Source: Capra hircus (Eukaryota > Chordata > Mammalia > Artiodactyla > Bovidae). Taken from it: a DNA stretch of 64,000 nucleotides. Below, piece by piece: positions 33,721 to 46,539 of the stretch. Position 1 is the stretch's first letter, and every line of letters starts with the position of its first letter. The position numbers and the translations under genes are program-made. The notes under the pieces are model-generated. The model had not been told where the DNA came from, did not search any database, and was given only the letters and a program-made list of their open reading frames with translations. The stretch lies in the NCBI RefSeq assembly GCF_001704415.2, contig NW_017189517.1, forward strand, positions 3,297,167-3,361,166, given 5' to 3'.

Positions 33721-33829
33721 TCTGCAACATTATATATTCTGCCTCTTGGGTACTAGATATCAAGTATTTTCCACCAGCACACCAATGATAATTCACTTTC
33801 TACAGATGCACTGTGTTGTATATTATATC

Positions 33830-34270
33830 CCTAGTACTTGTTTATCTTAAAACTGGAAGCTTGTTCCTATGAACCACCTCCACATCTGGTAGCTACAAAT
33901 CTGCTATCTTTTTTCTATGAGTTTGCTGTTCTGTTTTTGTTTTCTAGATTCCACATGTGGGATTAAACAGCATTTGACTTTATCTGACTTTGTGTATTTA
34001 GCATAATGCCTTCAAGGACCATCCATGTTCTTGAAAATGGTAGTATTTCCTCATTTTTCGTGGCTGAATGATATTCCATTATTGATAGAAAACATTTTCT
34101 TTATCTATTCCTCCAATAATGAACACTTAGGTTGTTTCCATGTCATGTGTGCCATAAATTATGTGTCTTCAGCTTTTCAGTTTAACAGTCGTTGGTCTCA
34201 GATCTCTGTCTTTGGTCTTCAATTCTCATTAATCTGCTTGATGATCTCATATAGTCTTAGGAGATAAATC
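33830..34270 (-). mobile_element. Old L1 3' UTR fragment
   Basis: Antisense L1: gattccacatgtgggattaa, gtggctgaatgatattccat, atgaacacttaggttgtttc. It lies between two L2 pieces. Confidence 0.65.
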
Positions 34271-34289
34271 AGATATCTCATAGCTTGAA

Positions 34290-34570
34290 ATCTAATTTTA
34301 TCAAGTCTAAAATTTTACTTTGTACCCCACAGTGCTACTCCCATTCTCCTTTATGTCAACATGGCAAAACTGTTCTTCCAAAAGCTCAGGCCATGTACCT
34401 GGGGACTGTCCTTGATTCCTCTTTTCCAGTCATGCCTCCCATTCCATATCTTTCTGGCTCTCCCCTTACCTATATCCAAAATTACAGACCTTCTCCCCAT
34501 CTCCACTGTTACTACCCTTATGCACACAACCATTACCTCTTAACAGAGTCACTGGATTATCTCCCACCTG
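34290..34570 (+). repeat. L2 fragment (sense)
   Basis: aaagctcaggccatgtacct, ctgtccttgattcctctttt, ccttctccccatctccactg and the following text parallel the L2 reverse-transcriptase C-terminal region. A plus-strand open frame here (34285-34668) is a relic of it. Confidence 0.6.
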
Positions 34571-34739
34571 TGAGCAGCAATATTATTTTTGAGTTAGAGA
34601 GAGAGGCACCTGGATCTCAAGCTTCAACTCTAGATAAGGTTCTAGTTGGAACGGGGGACTGTGGTTGAATCAACATCATATTTAGGGAATACTGTGTGGT
34701 CAGGGATAGGGACTAGTACTGTAAAGGTTGCTGCTTTAA

Positions 34740-35240
34740 CAGACACAGGAGTGAGATGCAAACATCTAGCCCCTGGTTGATCCAGGCAAGGAATTCCAGT
34801 GGATAGGGCTTGAGGAGGATGAGTCAGACCCCATGACGAGGGAGAGAAATGGGCCTTGAGAGAGGGGTGCCCTGTGTAGGGGACAGGAAGGCGTATGCTT
34901 CAGGGGAGAGAACCTCCCAGAATTCTTGCACAGAAAAGCACAATAATATTTTATTGGCATTGTTGGTGACTCACGAAGAGCCCAAGGCAGGAGCAAAGAT
35001 GCTCCTGGGCATCCATGGGTGAGTAATAGGAACGCTCTGGGAGACTGGACTTGTGCCATTTCCTGCCAGCTCTGAGGCCCCTTACCCTTTGAGGTTTCAC
35101 CCATCTTTGCAGCTGGCCTTGAGGATCCCACTCAAACCTGTCATCTGACATCCTATCAATATCTGTACACACAGTCCAAGAAAACACCAAGACCAAGAAA
35201 AGGAGTCTTGAAGCCTTTCTTCGTTGAGACTAAGGTCTCC
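34740..35240 (-). repeat. Possible solo LTR or retroposed 3' end
   Basis: A GC-richer block. Read on the minus strand it has ccaataaaatattattgtgc near 34960 (a polyadenylation-signal context), preceded by an 81-codon open frame at 35196-34951 ending just before it. The layout suits an LTR with its signal, or the end of a retrocopy. I do not recognise the family. Confidence 0.3.
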
Positions 35241-36189
35241 CTACAGAATGACTAAGTCAGCCCTCTTTGCAGCCAACTTAGAGAGACTGAGGATTCTGAG
35301 ACCAAATATGGCCTTTTAGGTCTTAATGAGTCCATAGAGCGAAGACAAGGCATCTGGCTTCCCAGATGTGTTTGCACAGGCATTAGGAGCCACCTTTGAA
35401 CCACATTGATGCTTTTTCCCAAGTAGAGTCTATTATGACAGCTTTTTCTATTAAATTATGGCTGGAGGCACAGAACAATGTCTGCTGTGCTGGAGTGTTG
35501 CAGGAGAGCCCACTGAGAGCATTGGTAATGAACAAGCACTGGTATTTGGGCCAGTTCTGCTGCACTCTGTCGACAGTCACAGGGATAAAGTTGTCTGGTT
35601 GGCATTTTGAATGAGTATAGGGAGTGATTAAAATTATTTTCTTACAATTAAGATTCATAAAAAATCATTATCAATTTAAATATCTTCTGTAATAACCAAA
35701 CTAAGGCAAAGTGGGTCTTATCTTTTATATTATGGATTAGTCATTCAAAGTAAGATAATGAGAATTTGGATGACATTTATAGATAATTCTGTCACCAGTG
35801 AGAAGAAAAATAAAAACAGTATCTATTCTTCCATACCTAGTAGGAGTAAATAAATTTGAGTCACACATGTTAGAGTGCTTATATTTTACCTATTTCTAAA
35901 AATATTTTTGCATGGTACAGAATTTGCAGAGCCCTGTTGTGTTTTATGGTCCAACAAACATGTTTCATTTATATACTAAAATCATTTCCTTTTAGGTTTT
36001 TACTAAAATGTTATTGTTATACTAGTTTTATAAAATCAATACATTGCATGAAATAAGAAAAGAAAGAGGATAAAATCATATACCAGTTAATGAAGCCTTA
36101 CAGGCAATGTGTTCCTTCTTAAGAAATTGGTTTGGTTGTTATATGCTTTCTCATAATTAAGGGATTAATTAGATTCATAGTGCCCTTTT
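35241..36189. other. Unique AT-rich sequence
   Basis: Nothing recognised. Short opposed open frames near 35383-35658 have no motif. Confidence 0.4.
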
Positions 36190-36300
36190 GAGACAGTCAG
36201 CATGAAACCCATTTTATACCTAGGAGAGTTGAGGTATGAAGAAACTGACTTTTCTCAAGGTCACAGCAAATTTAAAGTTGTAACTTCAAGAATTAAACAC
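36190..36300 (-). repeat. MIR-like fragment
   Basis: accctttttatacc-like context followed by gaagaaactgacttttctca and aggtcacagcaaatttaaag matches antisense MIR. Confidence 0.5.
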
Positions 36301-36350
36301 CAAGATATTGATATCTTGCTTACATATAGCAGTACACCATGGTATGTGTT

Positions 36351-36370
36351 TGTGTGTGTGTGTGTGTGTG
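36351..36370 (+). repeat. (TG)n microsatellite
   Basis: Ten TG units, followed by a degenerate CATGCGTGTG stretch, directly left of a SINE tail. Confidence 0.9.
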
Positions 36371-36380
36371 CATGCGTGTG

Positions 36381-36550
36381 TATGCCCAGCTGTGTCTTAC
36401 TGTTTGCAACCCCATGCACTGTAACCCATCAAGCTCCTCTGTCCATAGTATTTCCTAGGCAAGAACACTGAAGTGGATTGCCATTTCCTTCTCCAGGGTA
36501 TCTTCCCAACTCAGGAATCAAACCCACGTCTCTTGCAACACCTGCATTGG
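36381..36550 (-). mobile_element. Bov-tA SINE, truncated
   Basis: Tail gctgtgtcttactgtttgca, middle gccatttccttctccagggt, partial head ggaatcaaacccacgtctct. The 5' part of the head is lost. Confidence 0.88.
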
Positions 36551-38359
36551 GTCAAGGACTTTTTGCCACTGTGGTACTTATTTTCTCATATGAACTGTAT
36601 AACTAAAATTTAGCCAGGGCAAGGAAAGACAATGTCTCATCTCAGTTTAAATTGCAACACTGGGTATGTGGCTACAGATATGGTAAGAACAGTTAGTCTC
36701 CTAAGAGATTGTCAAAAGATCCTGGAAAGTAATGGTTCCAAGTATTTCCTTTAAGGTGGGAATTTAGTACTTCCTCAAGGGAGCACTATACCGGGATAAA
36801 TCTCATTGGACTGACTATCTTAAGTCTTACTCCCAGGGCATCCCAGCTTTCGACAGCTTGCTGTGTGACTATGAGTGACAATATCTAAGGCCTGTTTTAG
36901 TCCTAAAATCAGAGAATGCACAGATTCTGTGCCATGCAGAGTGACATTACACAGTGCTGGCTTGAAGGTGTGCTGACAGTTAATCTGAATAACTAATTGT
37001 ATTATAATGGCTTGGGAACTTAAACCAACACAGGTTCTCCCTCTGCCTTGCCGCCTGCTCTCATACTTTAAAGGTCTCTCTAAAGTGCTCCCTCATAATT
37101 TAGAAAACTTTAGAGGTCTTTAGAGAACCTCAGGTTTCTTGACCCTAACTTTCCTGATCAGTCTTATTCTATTTCTTTAGCTGTGGTGTTTACCTTTTTA
37201 TGTACCTTGCAATTAGTAGTGCTTTTTCCTGTGGTTGATAATATTGTTGCCACAGATAATAGCATTGACAGAGAGCTGGAAGAAAGCCCAGTGATTCAGT
37301 CCACTTGAATCCATTATCAAGGGTATTTGGGGGTTATATAACCCGGTTCCTCCTTGTTATATTCCCCTGTTAAAAATTAACCATCTGGCTTGGTAGAAGC
37401 TGCCTTGTAACTGTTTTTCATAACAGACGCCCTTGTGCCAAATGTTGGTTCCCATGGAAATGATTTAAAACATGCATTAAAATCTGGGAATGACTGTGTT
37501 TTCTCCATCTAATGGCTTTCATTGTCTTCTGTAGCACCAAGTTTCTATTTTATGGACTTTTACATAATTGTAACCTGTTGGAGATACTACCAGAGCAGGG
37601 GCTGCAATTCAGGGGTGAATCTACTATCTTCTAGGGTTATAAATGTTGGATAATTGTGGAGGAAACACATAGAACCAAATACCTTAAGTCTGTCACATAA
37701 ATGAGTAAGAGATTCAGAAACTATTAATGAAACACCATATTAAATGCTTTAGGGTAAATTCTAAACGTTTAAAATCCCTCTACTCTTGGAAAACTTGACT
37801 AGAGCTATTAAAGGTTAAAGAAGCTTTTTTTTTTTTTTTTATGGAGTAAAATAGACTTTTCAAGCTGCCATGCTACACTTTCTGAAGGTAGTGTAGTATT
37901 TAAAAGGGTTAGTGCACTAGTTTTCTAGGCAAAATATATGTGAATTGTAATGGAGGGTGTCAGAATCTTTACCACTCTCAACTCACAAATAACTTTTCAA
38001 CTCAAACTGGTGAAAGTCCCTGATAAGCTAGGAGCAGCCCATCACTTCTACAATAATACCAATATCCACTTCCAGGAAAGTTACTGGGCTGAAAAATGTA
38101 AACACTTACTTACTAATAGAAGTTGAAAGGAAATTCCCTTTGGTGCAATGAAATGATCCACAAATGAGTAAAGAGAAAAAAGTGAAAGTGCTCAGAGGGA
38201 TCAACATGGCTTGTTTGGGGGAGTTGGACCTGTTTCAGGTAATTTAATTCATGCACAGGAGAGAGCGTTCACTGGTGCAGAATTTGGGGAGTGGGGAGAA
38301 GTAGCCTATACAGGAATTTTCCATAAAAGTAAAGCCATACTTTAATCATAATAACAACG
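36551..38359. other. Unique sequence
   Basis: About 1.8 kb with no repeat or reading frame that I recognise, apart from a T run at about 37826-37840. It is the longest stretch free of identifiable repeats. Confidence 0.45.
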
Positions 38360-38570
38360 TTAGCATTTTGCTCTCTTACTGTGTGGTACTGTGGTAAAGA
38401 TCATCTATACTTATTTAATTTTTATGAGAGACCTATGAGATAAGTAATGTTACTCTCCCCATCTAACAGATGAGGAAACCGAGGAACACAGTGTGTTTAG
38501 ATCTCTTCTTCACTGTCTCTACTAAGACTTGGCATTGAATTTGTGTCCAGCTTTTCTCCATGCTGCACTG
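38360..38570 (-). repeat. MIR SINE fragment
   Basis: gagacctatgagataagtaa, ctccccatctaacagatgag and gaaaccgaggaacacagtgt are clear antisense MIR core. Confidence 0.65.
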
Positions 38571-39767
38571 CCTCTCATAGAAGTAATGTCTTTATGTGTA
38601 GCCATTTCGGATGTACCCAGAACATGTTTCTTAACCTTCCTTAAGAACATGCAGCAGACATAATTTATCTTTTCTTCAATGGCTGAGATATGACTTCCTA
38701 AAAGATATACTCTGGATTGATCCCATCATTCCCCCTAATCCCTGTTTATCCCACTCACCAGTGGGTACCCAAATTACCTACTCATTTTCACATAGCATTA
38801 TAATCAGACCCCATTGCTCATCCTTAATTGATTTTCCAGGACGTTCTTTTGTGCACTCTGGAACACATAGTTCTCAGCACATCCCTCAATTTATCAGCTC
38901 TTTCAGTGTTTACTTCATGTTCAGGTTCCAACTGAAAGCTGGCATTCTGTTGCTGATAGAGACTTTTCCACAGCCTTATGAAATGGGGAGCTGAATTTCG
39001 CTTTCTCTGTGTCACTTGCTTCCACACTGTTGATCTTAACATTCTAATTTCTGGGGTCTTTTTTCCACCACTAATTCCATCAGCATTTTTACTACAGATA
39101 GTACATCTCTCTTATCAAGAGTCTATCTAGTAGGTTTCTCTTCCATCCCACTCCAATGACCCATCACTCAACACACCCCAGACTTTGTCATTAGCAATAA
39201 GAGCTTCACAGTCCATATCCATTTGGGGCACCACTTTCTGAACAATGAGCTCATTTGGAATAACTTCAATGCTAGTTCTTTTACCCCATCATGACCTGTT
39301 AGGATTTGACTGTACCACATTTTTATTGCTCATTCTCAGTCCCATGACACTGTTTCCCTTACTAGTTTATATCCCATGCTCCACCATTACAATCACTGTA
39401 TTGCATGTGCCCCTAGCTCCCTGGCACCACGCTTCTGTCCTACTTGCCCATCGTTGATAGACTCTGCCCCCACCCCTGAGCAGCTCCCTGTGGCTAAAGG
39501 AAAATCCATGACTGGACCCTTGGTGCTGCCTGACAGTCTTGTTACTTTCTAGTATTTTCACTCTCACACTCTTCAGGAAGATTTCTATGGTCTTAACAAG
39601 CATCCCATACTGTTCCCTCTTATAAGATTTGCATTTTGTTTCACCGAGAAACTAGAAGCAGATGAGAATAAGCTCTTGCTTTTTTCCTATTACCAAGGCT
39701 AGGAACCTAACATCTGTACCCATATATTCTATTCTTTGAAACTGTTATACCAGATTTAATGCTATTG
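38571..39767. other. Unique sequence
   Basis: Pyrimidine-rich text, possibly a worn ancient repeat in 39120-39600, but no family is secure and no gene is seen. Confidence 0.35.
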
Positions 39768-42350
39768 CTATTCAGTTGCTAAGTCCTGTCTGACTCTTTG
39801 TGACCCCATGGGCTACAGCACACCAGGCTTCCCTGTCAATCACCAACTCCTGGAGATTGTTCAAACTCATGTCCATTGAGTCAGTGATGCCATCCAACCA
39901 TCTCATCCTCTGTCACCCCCTTCTCCTCCTGCCTTCAATCTTTCCCTGCATCAGGGTCTTTTCCAATGAGTTGGCACTTTGCATAAGGGAGCCAAAGTTC
40001 TCAGCTTCAGCATCAGTCCTTCCAATAAATATTCAGGGTTGATTTCCTTTAGGATTGATTGACTTGATCTCCGTGTTGTCCCAGGGACTCTCATGAGTCT
40101 TCTACAATACCACAGTTCAAAAGCATTAATTCTTCAGCATCCAGCCTTCTTTATGGTCCAACTCTCACATCTGTACATGACAACTGTAAAAAACCATAGC
40201 TTTGACTATCCAGACCTTTGTGAGCAAAGTGATGTCACTGCTTTTTAATATGATGTCTAGGTTTGTCATAGCTTTTCTTCCAAGTAGCAAGTGCTTTTAA
40301 ATTTCATTCCTGTCCACAGTGATTTTGGAGCCCAAGAAAAGAAAATGTATCACTGTTTCCAATTTTCCCCATTTGCCATGAAGTGTTGGGACCAGATGCC
40401 ATGATCTTCATTTTCTGAATGTTGAGTTTTAAGCCAGCTTTTTCACTCTCCTCTCTCATGCTCAACAAGAGGCTCCTTGGTTCCTCTTCACTTTCTGCCA
40501 TTAAAGTGGTATCATCTGCATATCTGAAGTTGTTGCTATTTCGCCTGGCAGTCTTGATTCCAGCTTGGAATTCATCCCTCCCAGCATTTCACATGTTATA
40601 TTCTGCAAAGAAATAAAACAAGCAGGATGACAATATATAGCTTTGATGTACTCCTTTCCCAGTTTTGAACTCGTCAGTTGTTCCATGTTTGATTCTAACT
40701 TTTGCTTCTTGACCTGCATACAGGTTTCTCAGGAGACAGGTAAAGTGGTCTGGTACTCCCATCTCTTTAAGAATTTTCCACAGTTTGTTGTGATCCACAC
40801 AGTCAAAGGCTTTAGCATTGTCAATGAAGCAGAAGCAGATGTATTTTGGAATTCCCTTGCTTTCTCTATGATCCAGTGGATGTTGGCAACTTGATCTCTG
40901 GTTAATCTTACTTTTCTAAATCCAACTTGAACATCTGGAAGTTCATGGGCCACGTACTGTGGAAGCCTGGCTTGGAGAATTTTGAGCACTACTTTGCTAG
41001 TGTGTGAGATGAGTGCAATTGTACAGTAGTTTGAACATTGTTTGGCATCACCCTTCTTTGGGATTGGAATGAAAACTGACGTTTTCCAGTCCTGTGGCCA
41101 CTGCTGAGTTTTTCAAATTTGCTTGCATATTGCAGCACTTTCACAGCCTCATCGTTTTTAGAATTTGAAATAGGTCAACTGGAATTTTATCACCTCCATT
41201 AGCTTTGTTTTTAGTAGTGCTTCCTAAGGCTCACTTGACTTCACACTCCAGGATGTCTGGCTCTAGGTGAGTGACCACACCATTGGGATTATCTAGGTCA
41301 TTAAGACCTTTTTTGCACAGTTCTTCTGTGTATTCTTCCCACCTCTTTTTTATCTCTTCTGCTTCAGTTAGGTCTTCATTGTTTCTGTCCTTTATTGTCC
41401 CCATCTTTGCATGGATAGTTCCTTTTGTATCACCAGTTTTTTGTTTGTTTGTTTGTTTGTTTAAGATCTTTGGTCATTTCCATTCTATTGTTTTTCTCTA
41501 TTTCTTTGCATTGTTCCCTTAAGAAGGCTTTCTTATCTCTCCTTGGTATTCCCTGGAACTCTGCATTGAGTTGTTTTTCCCTTTCTCCTTTTCCTTTTGT
41601 TTCTCTTCATTTCTCATCTATTTGTAAGGCCTCCTTAGACAACCAGTTTGCCTTCTTGCATTTCTTTTTCTTTTGTGATGGTTTTGGTCACCACCTCCTG
41701 TACAATGTTATAAACATCTATCCATAATGCTTCAGGTACTCTGTTTACTACATGTGATCCCTTGAATCTATTTGTTATTTCTACTGTATAATCATAAGGA
41801 ATTTGATTTAAGTCATACCTGAATGGCTTAGGGGTTTTCCCTACTTTATTCAATTTATGTCTGAATTTTGCAGTAAGGAGCTGATGATCTGAGTCACAGT
41901 CAGCTACAGGTGTTGTTTTTGGTGTCTGTATACAGCTTCTCCATCTTTGGCTTCAAAGTATATTATCAATCTGATTTCAGTATTGGCCATCTAATGATAT
42001 CCATTTGTAAAGTTATCTCTTATGTTGTTAAAAAAGGATGTTTGTTATGACTAGTGCATTCTCTTCTCAGAATTCTGTTAGTCTTTGTCCTACTTCATTT
42101 TGTGCTCCAAGGCCAGACTTGTCTGCTACTCCAGGTATCTCTTGACTTCCTACTTTTGCTTTCCAATCCCCTATGAGGAATAGAAAATCTTTTTTTATTT
42201 TTTTTATTTTATTTTTTTTAGTGGTAGTTCTTGGAGGTCTTGTAGGTCTTCATAGAACTAATCAACTTTAGCTTCTTCAGCATCAGTGGTTGGGACATAG
42301 ACTTGAATTACTGTGATGTTAAATGGTTTGCCTTGGAAACTAACCAAAAT
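39768..42350 (-). mobile_element. BovB LINE, 5'-truncated, about 2.6 kb
   Basis: From the 3' end (attcagttgctaagtcctgt) through reverse transcriptase to the endonuclease (right end near gccttggaaactaacc). Frames are reduced to short pieces; one at 40729-40989 keeps KILQARLPQYV and another at 40589-40798 keeps the start MDHNKLWKIL. Local expansions (GTTT)n at 41442-41463 and T/A-rich text at 42191-42220 lie inside it. Confidence 0.94.
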
Positions 42351-42529
42351 CTTTCAAAACTCCTGTCCTGCCCATGACTTTCACGTGCTCTTTGTGACCA
42401 CTCCACTGAAATGGCTCCTGTGAAGATTGCCAACCATCTCCTTCTTTCCCAGTGGTGTGTCTTTTTTTTTTTTTTCTTTTTGTCAGCAGCAGTGGACACA
42501 GCTCAGCATGTCTTCATTCTAACATATTG

Positions 42530-43345
42530 TGTCACTTCATTGTCTCGATGTCTCTCCTCCTCCATTTTCTAAATATTGGAACATATTTAGTGACCCATCC
42601 TTCTCTCTCTTCTTTTGTCTGTATTTACACTTCTCCTCAGTAACCTCACCCTTTACCCTGGTTTCATATGCAATTTATATTCTCATGACTTTTGATATCT
42701 AGACTCAGCATCCAACAGCACCCATACCCTCTACACTTGGAAATCTGAGACTTTTAACATCTTTCTACTTGGAAATTTAAGACGTTTTTAACATCTCTAA
42801 GAGACAACTATAGCCACCATTCAGTACTACACTTCTCCCCAATATTTTTCATCTTTGTCATCGTCCCATTGTTCCTGGATTTGATGCTAGTTGTCTCACT
42901 TCCTGCCCTGGAATTTCTGTCAGCTCTGCCTCCAATATATATTCTGAGTTTGGAATCCCCATAATGTCTCTTCAACTCTACAGACTATGGGGTTTTGTTA
43001 AAAATTAAGACAGATCTGAGTAAAAGTCAACCTACAAATAAGGCCTTTTAATTCCTTCTGTATTCTGGTCTCCTTTTGTCTCTGTGAAGTGCAGTCTTTC
43101 CTCTCTCTGCAGACAAACCTCAGACTCTTATCTCTATATGCTCTACTAGGAAGGCTCTCTTTACCCCTGCTCATCACAGTTTCTTTCCTCAGCTGTGCTT
43201 TCTTCCTGACAATTATTTATACAAGAAACTGTACTTTTAAACATTTTTTGCTCACACTGAAGTGTCACCCCAAAAAGGACAGATAACTTAGCTGTTTTGT
43301 TCATTCCTATGTGTCTAGGAAGTTGTTCAATAAATACATGTGGAA
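42530..43345 (+). repeat. L2 LINE 3' portion (sense), diverged
   Basis: ctgtatttacacttctcctc, atgcaatttatattctcatg, ctcagcatccaacagcaccc and ggaaatctgagacttttaac follow the L2 coding strand. The end gttcaataaatacatgtgga matches the L2 tail. The frame is completely eroded. Confidence 0.6.
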
Positions 43346-43689
43346 TGAAATACCCTCTCCTCCTTGTTGTGGCTCAGATACTCTCGCTCCCCCTTGCTCT
43401 CCCTGCCTAAGGGAACTTGAATAGAAATTTGACAATGCAATTCCTGTCATTTGCCTTACAAGGTTATTACTCATCTTGCAGTGACCAGATACACATAAAT
43501 CACTAAAGGACCATTTATAATCATGCACATATTTCAGGAGAAAGAAAACATCCCAGACACTCCAGATTTTATGCCCACTCTCTCTTCATTATTTAACAGT
43601 TTTTCTAGCAAAAAAAAAAAAAAAAAGCTTTTTATTCAAATTCTACTCACATATCAAAAATATTAGGCACTTTTATGTCCCTCACCTGA
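43346..43689. other. Unique sequence with A run
   Basis: An A run at 43610-43626 is the only notable feature. Confidence 0.4.
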
Positions 43690-43830
43690 TTTGAAACTGA
43701 AAATAATGTTAGGAAAACATAGGATTTCTATTTTACAGATGAGAAACTGGAACCCAGTGATATTAGATCTTGCTTACGTTCTTGTTCTACAAAACATAGA
43801 GAGGATTTAAATCCACATCCTGCATAATTG
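43690..43830 (-). repeat. MIR-like fragment
   Basis: ttctattttacagatgagaa followed by actggaacccagtgatatta and gaggatttaaatccacatcc is antisense MIR order. Confidence 0.55.
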
Positions 43831-44399
43831 ATATTAAGTCATGGGGGTATTGTTTATTTGTTTTATTTTGAGAGTCTATTTCTGCAAGGGACATAAGGTT
43901 AACAGAGCAAGAGCTGGCAGAATTAATACATTGAATGAATTTCAAAATATGTGGTATCAGAACTGCTTGCTGCTAGGCTGAGAGGGAGTTAATTATCAAG
44001 AGGGCACAGGGCACTAGGAACAGAATGTTCTAGAAGGGTAAAAAAGCTCTGGCAAAGTTTACTTATTTAATGATCATAATAAAATGTGTGTGTGTGTGTG
44101 TGTTTGCTACAGACAAGAATGCTATAAATCTGTGCAAAGATAAAGCTGAGCATAAAATTATTTTATGAAGCCATAATCATTATTATGAATATCAATGAAT
44201 ATCAACAATATAATAATATCTCAGACTGAGTACTGCTGGGCTGTTTGTTCATGTTAAGTAACCTCAGACTACCTTTTTGTTTTACTCCAGTTCTTACATT
44301 TTCTTTTTAAAAAACTGCTTTTTGTGAAAGTTTCTTCCTTCAGTCCTCTCATCACATCTATTAAGTAATTCACTCTAGATATTCTCATACTTACCCAGA
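43831..44399. other. Unique AT-rich sequence
   Basis: Contains (TG)n at 44085-44102. Nothing else recognised. Confidence 0.4.
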
Positions 44400-44870
44400 A
44401 GGATATACATGTATGCATATGTATATGCATGCACATGAAAATGATCTGTGCTATATATGTACTATTTTGTAACTTAGCTTTTCCTCTGAAAATATTACAG
44501 TGATAATTCTAGGCTAAGTACATATAGATATAACTTGTGTTTGGTTTTTAAACATGTGCACAGTATTTAATTACGTGGCTGTATGATATTTTATCTAATT
44601 TTCTTTTGATGAGGATTCAGATCTTTTCTTTACGCTTTTGCTTCCTTTTTGCTATTGCAAACATTGCTGTAGTGAATATCATTGTAATGCTATTTTTAAG
44701 TACTCACAACTTTATTTCTAAAGGATAGATTCATAGAATTTGAAATGTTGGATTGGTCATAAAACATTCACATTTCCATTTTTAAGAGAGATTGAAAAAT
44801 CACCCTCCAAAAACTTGCACTACTTTACACTCCAAAAAAATAAATGAATGAAAGTGCTTGCTCCCTTTTA
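44400..44870 (-). mobile_element. Old L1 3' UTR fragment
   Basis: Antisense L1M: ttgctattgcaaacattgct, gtagtgaatatcattgtaat, ggatagattcatagaatttg, caccctccaaaaacttgcac. Confidence 0.6.
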
Positions 44871-45004
44871 CTTTCAGAAAGCACTGGATCTTCCAAATCT
44901 TTCTGGAAAAATGTGTCAGGTGCAAAATGATCTATCATTGTATTAATTTTTCTTTAACTATTAGTGAGGTTTGTGGGCAATTTATACCTCTTCTGTGAGT
45001 TTTA

Positions 45005-45097
45005 AGTGTATCACTCAGGGTTCCGGCCAATAATATATGACATACTCAACTGAGGCAAATATAAGAGGGTTAAATAAAAGGGATTAAATGGGGAGTA
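45005..45097. repeat. Ancient repeat, left piece (unnamed)
   Basis: ctcagggttccggccaataa and gggttaaataaaagggatta recall an old mammalian repeat that resumes at about 45586. Assignment weak. Confidence 0.3.
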
Positions 45098-45585
45098 CAG
45101 TAGTTATCAACATTTTTGGACTTCATACCATTTTATAGTTTCAAAAAAATTTTAAACGGTAAAATATACATTTATCTATAAACATAAATAATCCCATAGT
45201 GGACCACAACATATTTTTTTTTATTTGTATGTGTTAACTATCATTACTTAATATATGTTACTTTAAACTTAAGTATTTTAATAATATACATTTAATTGAA
45301 AAATAGTAATAAATCCATATGTTAACATATAAACATAATTTATGGGAAATAATTATGTTTTCCAAAACATAATTAGTGACAGAGTTGCACTGTTGTATGT
45401 TTTGCAAATCTCTTTAATGTCTGATTTAATAAATATAACTGCATATTTACTTGTGCATTCCATTCATTGTGGAAAAAGTAATTAACATCTTATCCTCATC
45501 TTGAAGGATGATAAATTTGACCTCATACAGTCCCTGAAAGTGGTGCAGGGCCCCTGGGGTCTGAACTATGCTTTGAGGACCCCTG
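45098..45585. mobile_element. Possible hAT-type MITE
   Basis: Ends cagtagttatcaacattttt (left) and the reverse complement of ctttgaggacccctg (right) both resemble hAT CAG...CTG termini ('caggggtcctcaaag' as read inward). No 8-bp duplication is evident. Confidence 0.35.
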
Positions 45586-45930
45586 TTTTAAGAAAACAAG
45601 GGTTATTGCAGTACTCCAGAGGGAAGGATCTCATACCACCACTAGGCCAGATGGGCATGGGTGGCTTACTGATTGGAAGAATTGCCTGACAGGAGCTTTG
45701 TTCTTTGATGGAGAGACAACAGCTAATCCCTAGTGACAAGGAATGGACAAAACTGGAGAAATGAACGTCCCCTGATTCTTCTCCTTCCCTCCCATCCTCA
45801 TAGTACCTATCATTGGCCAAACTCCACCAGAAGCCAAGGGGCACTGGAGCCAGTTGATGTCATTCATAGGGGTCAACTTCCCCACATATAGAGTCCTAAA
45901 AAGAACAGGGAATGGATAAGGGAGAGCAAA
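45586..45930. repeat. Ancient repeat, right piece (unnamed)
   Basis: cattggccaaactccaccag, agccaaggggcactggagcc and ataagggagagcaaacagga look like the continuation of the piece at 45005. Confidence 0.3.
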
Positions 45931-46530
45931 CAGGAGATACCTAGCACATTCATTCCACTTATTTTGTCATTTGCATTGTCTTTCTGCTGGATTATGGAAG
46001 CATTTTATATACTGAAACGGATCAGTAATTTGTCAACCTGGACAAAATGCTACTTAGTAACAACTTGCACTTGCACTTGGTTGACAATGCCTTTCATAAT
46101 ATTGACTTATTTTTATATTTTATGTGCTCAAAAACATTTTTTTTCTTTTGGTTCTCTTCCATTCATTCCACATTTGTATATGTGGAATTTGGGGAAATAT
46201 TCTTCCAGTGCTTTAATATTTTAAGTCTCTGAAATACATTTATTTTATATGAATAAATAAAGGAGTTTCATTTTATTCCAAACATATTCCAGAGTAATTG
46301 AATTAAAATTCATCTTTTCCACATATATGACACACTACTGTTATGATATTATTCAGTTTATAGGTATATTTGACTCTATTTTGAAATATTTTCTCCTTCC
46401 TGATCGAGTTGTCGTTCTTATCCTATATCTATTCCATTTTAGTTACAATAACTTTATCAGTTCAGTTTATGTATATAAACTTTATATATATAAATAACTT
46501 TATATATCATGTATAATATAAAACATTATA
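45931..46530. other. AT-rich unique sequence
   Basis: Strongly AT-rich, with TATA-type low complexity near 46470-46530. Nothing coding. Confidence 0.45.
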
Positions 46531-46539
46531 CATTAATTT

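Noticed and set aside
34285..34668. 127-codon plus-strand open frame
   Set aside because: Its left two-thirds is decayed L2 coding-strand text; it is a transposon relic, not a host gene.
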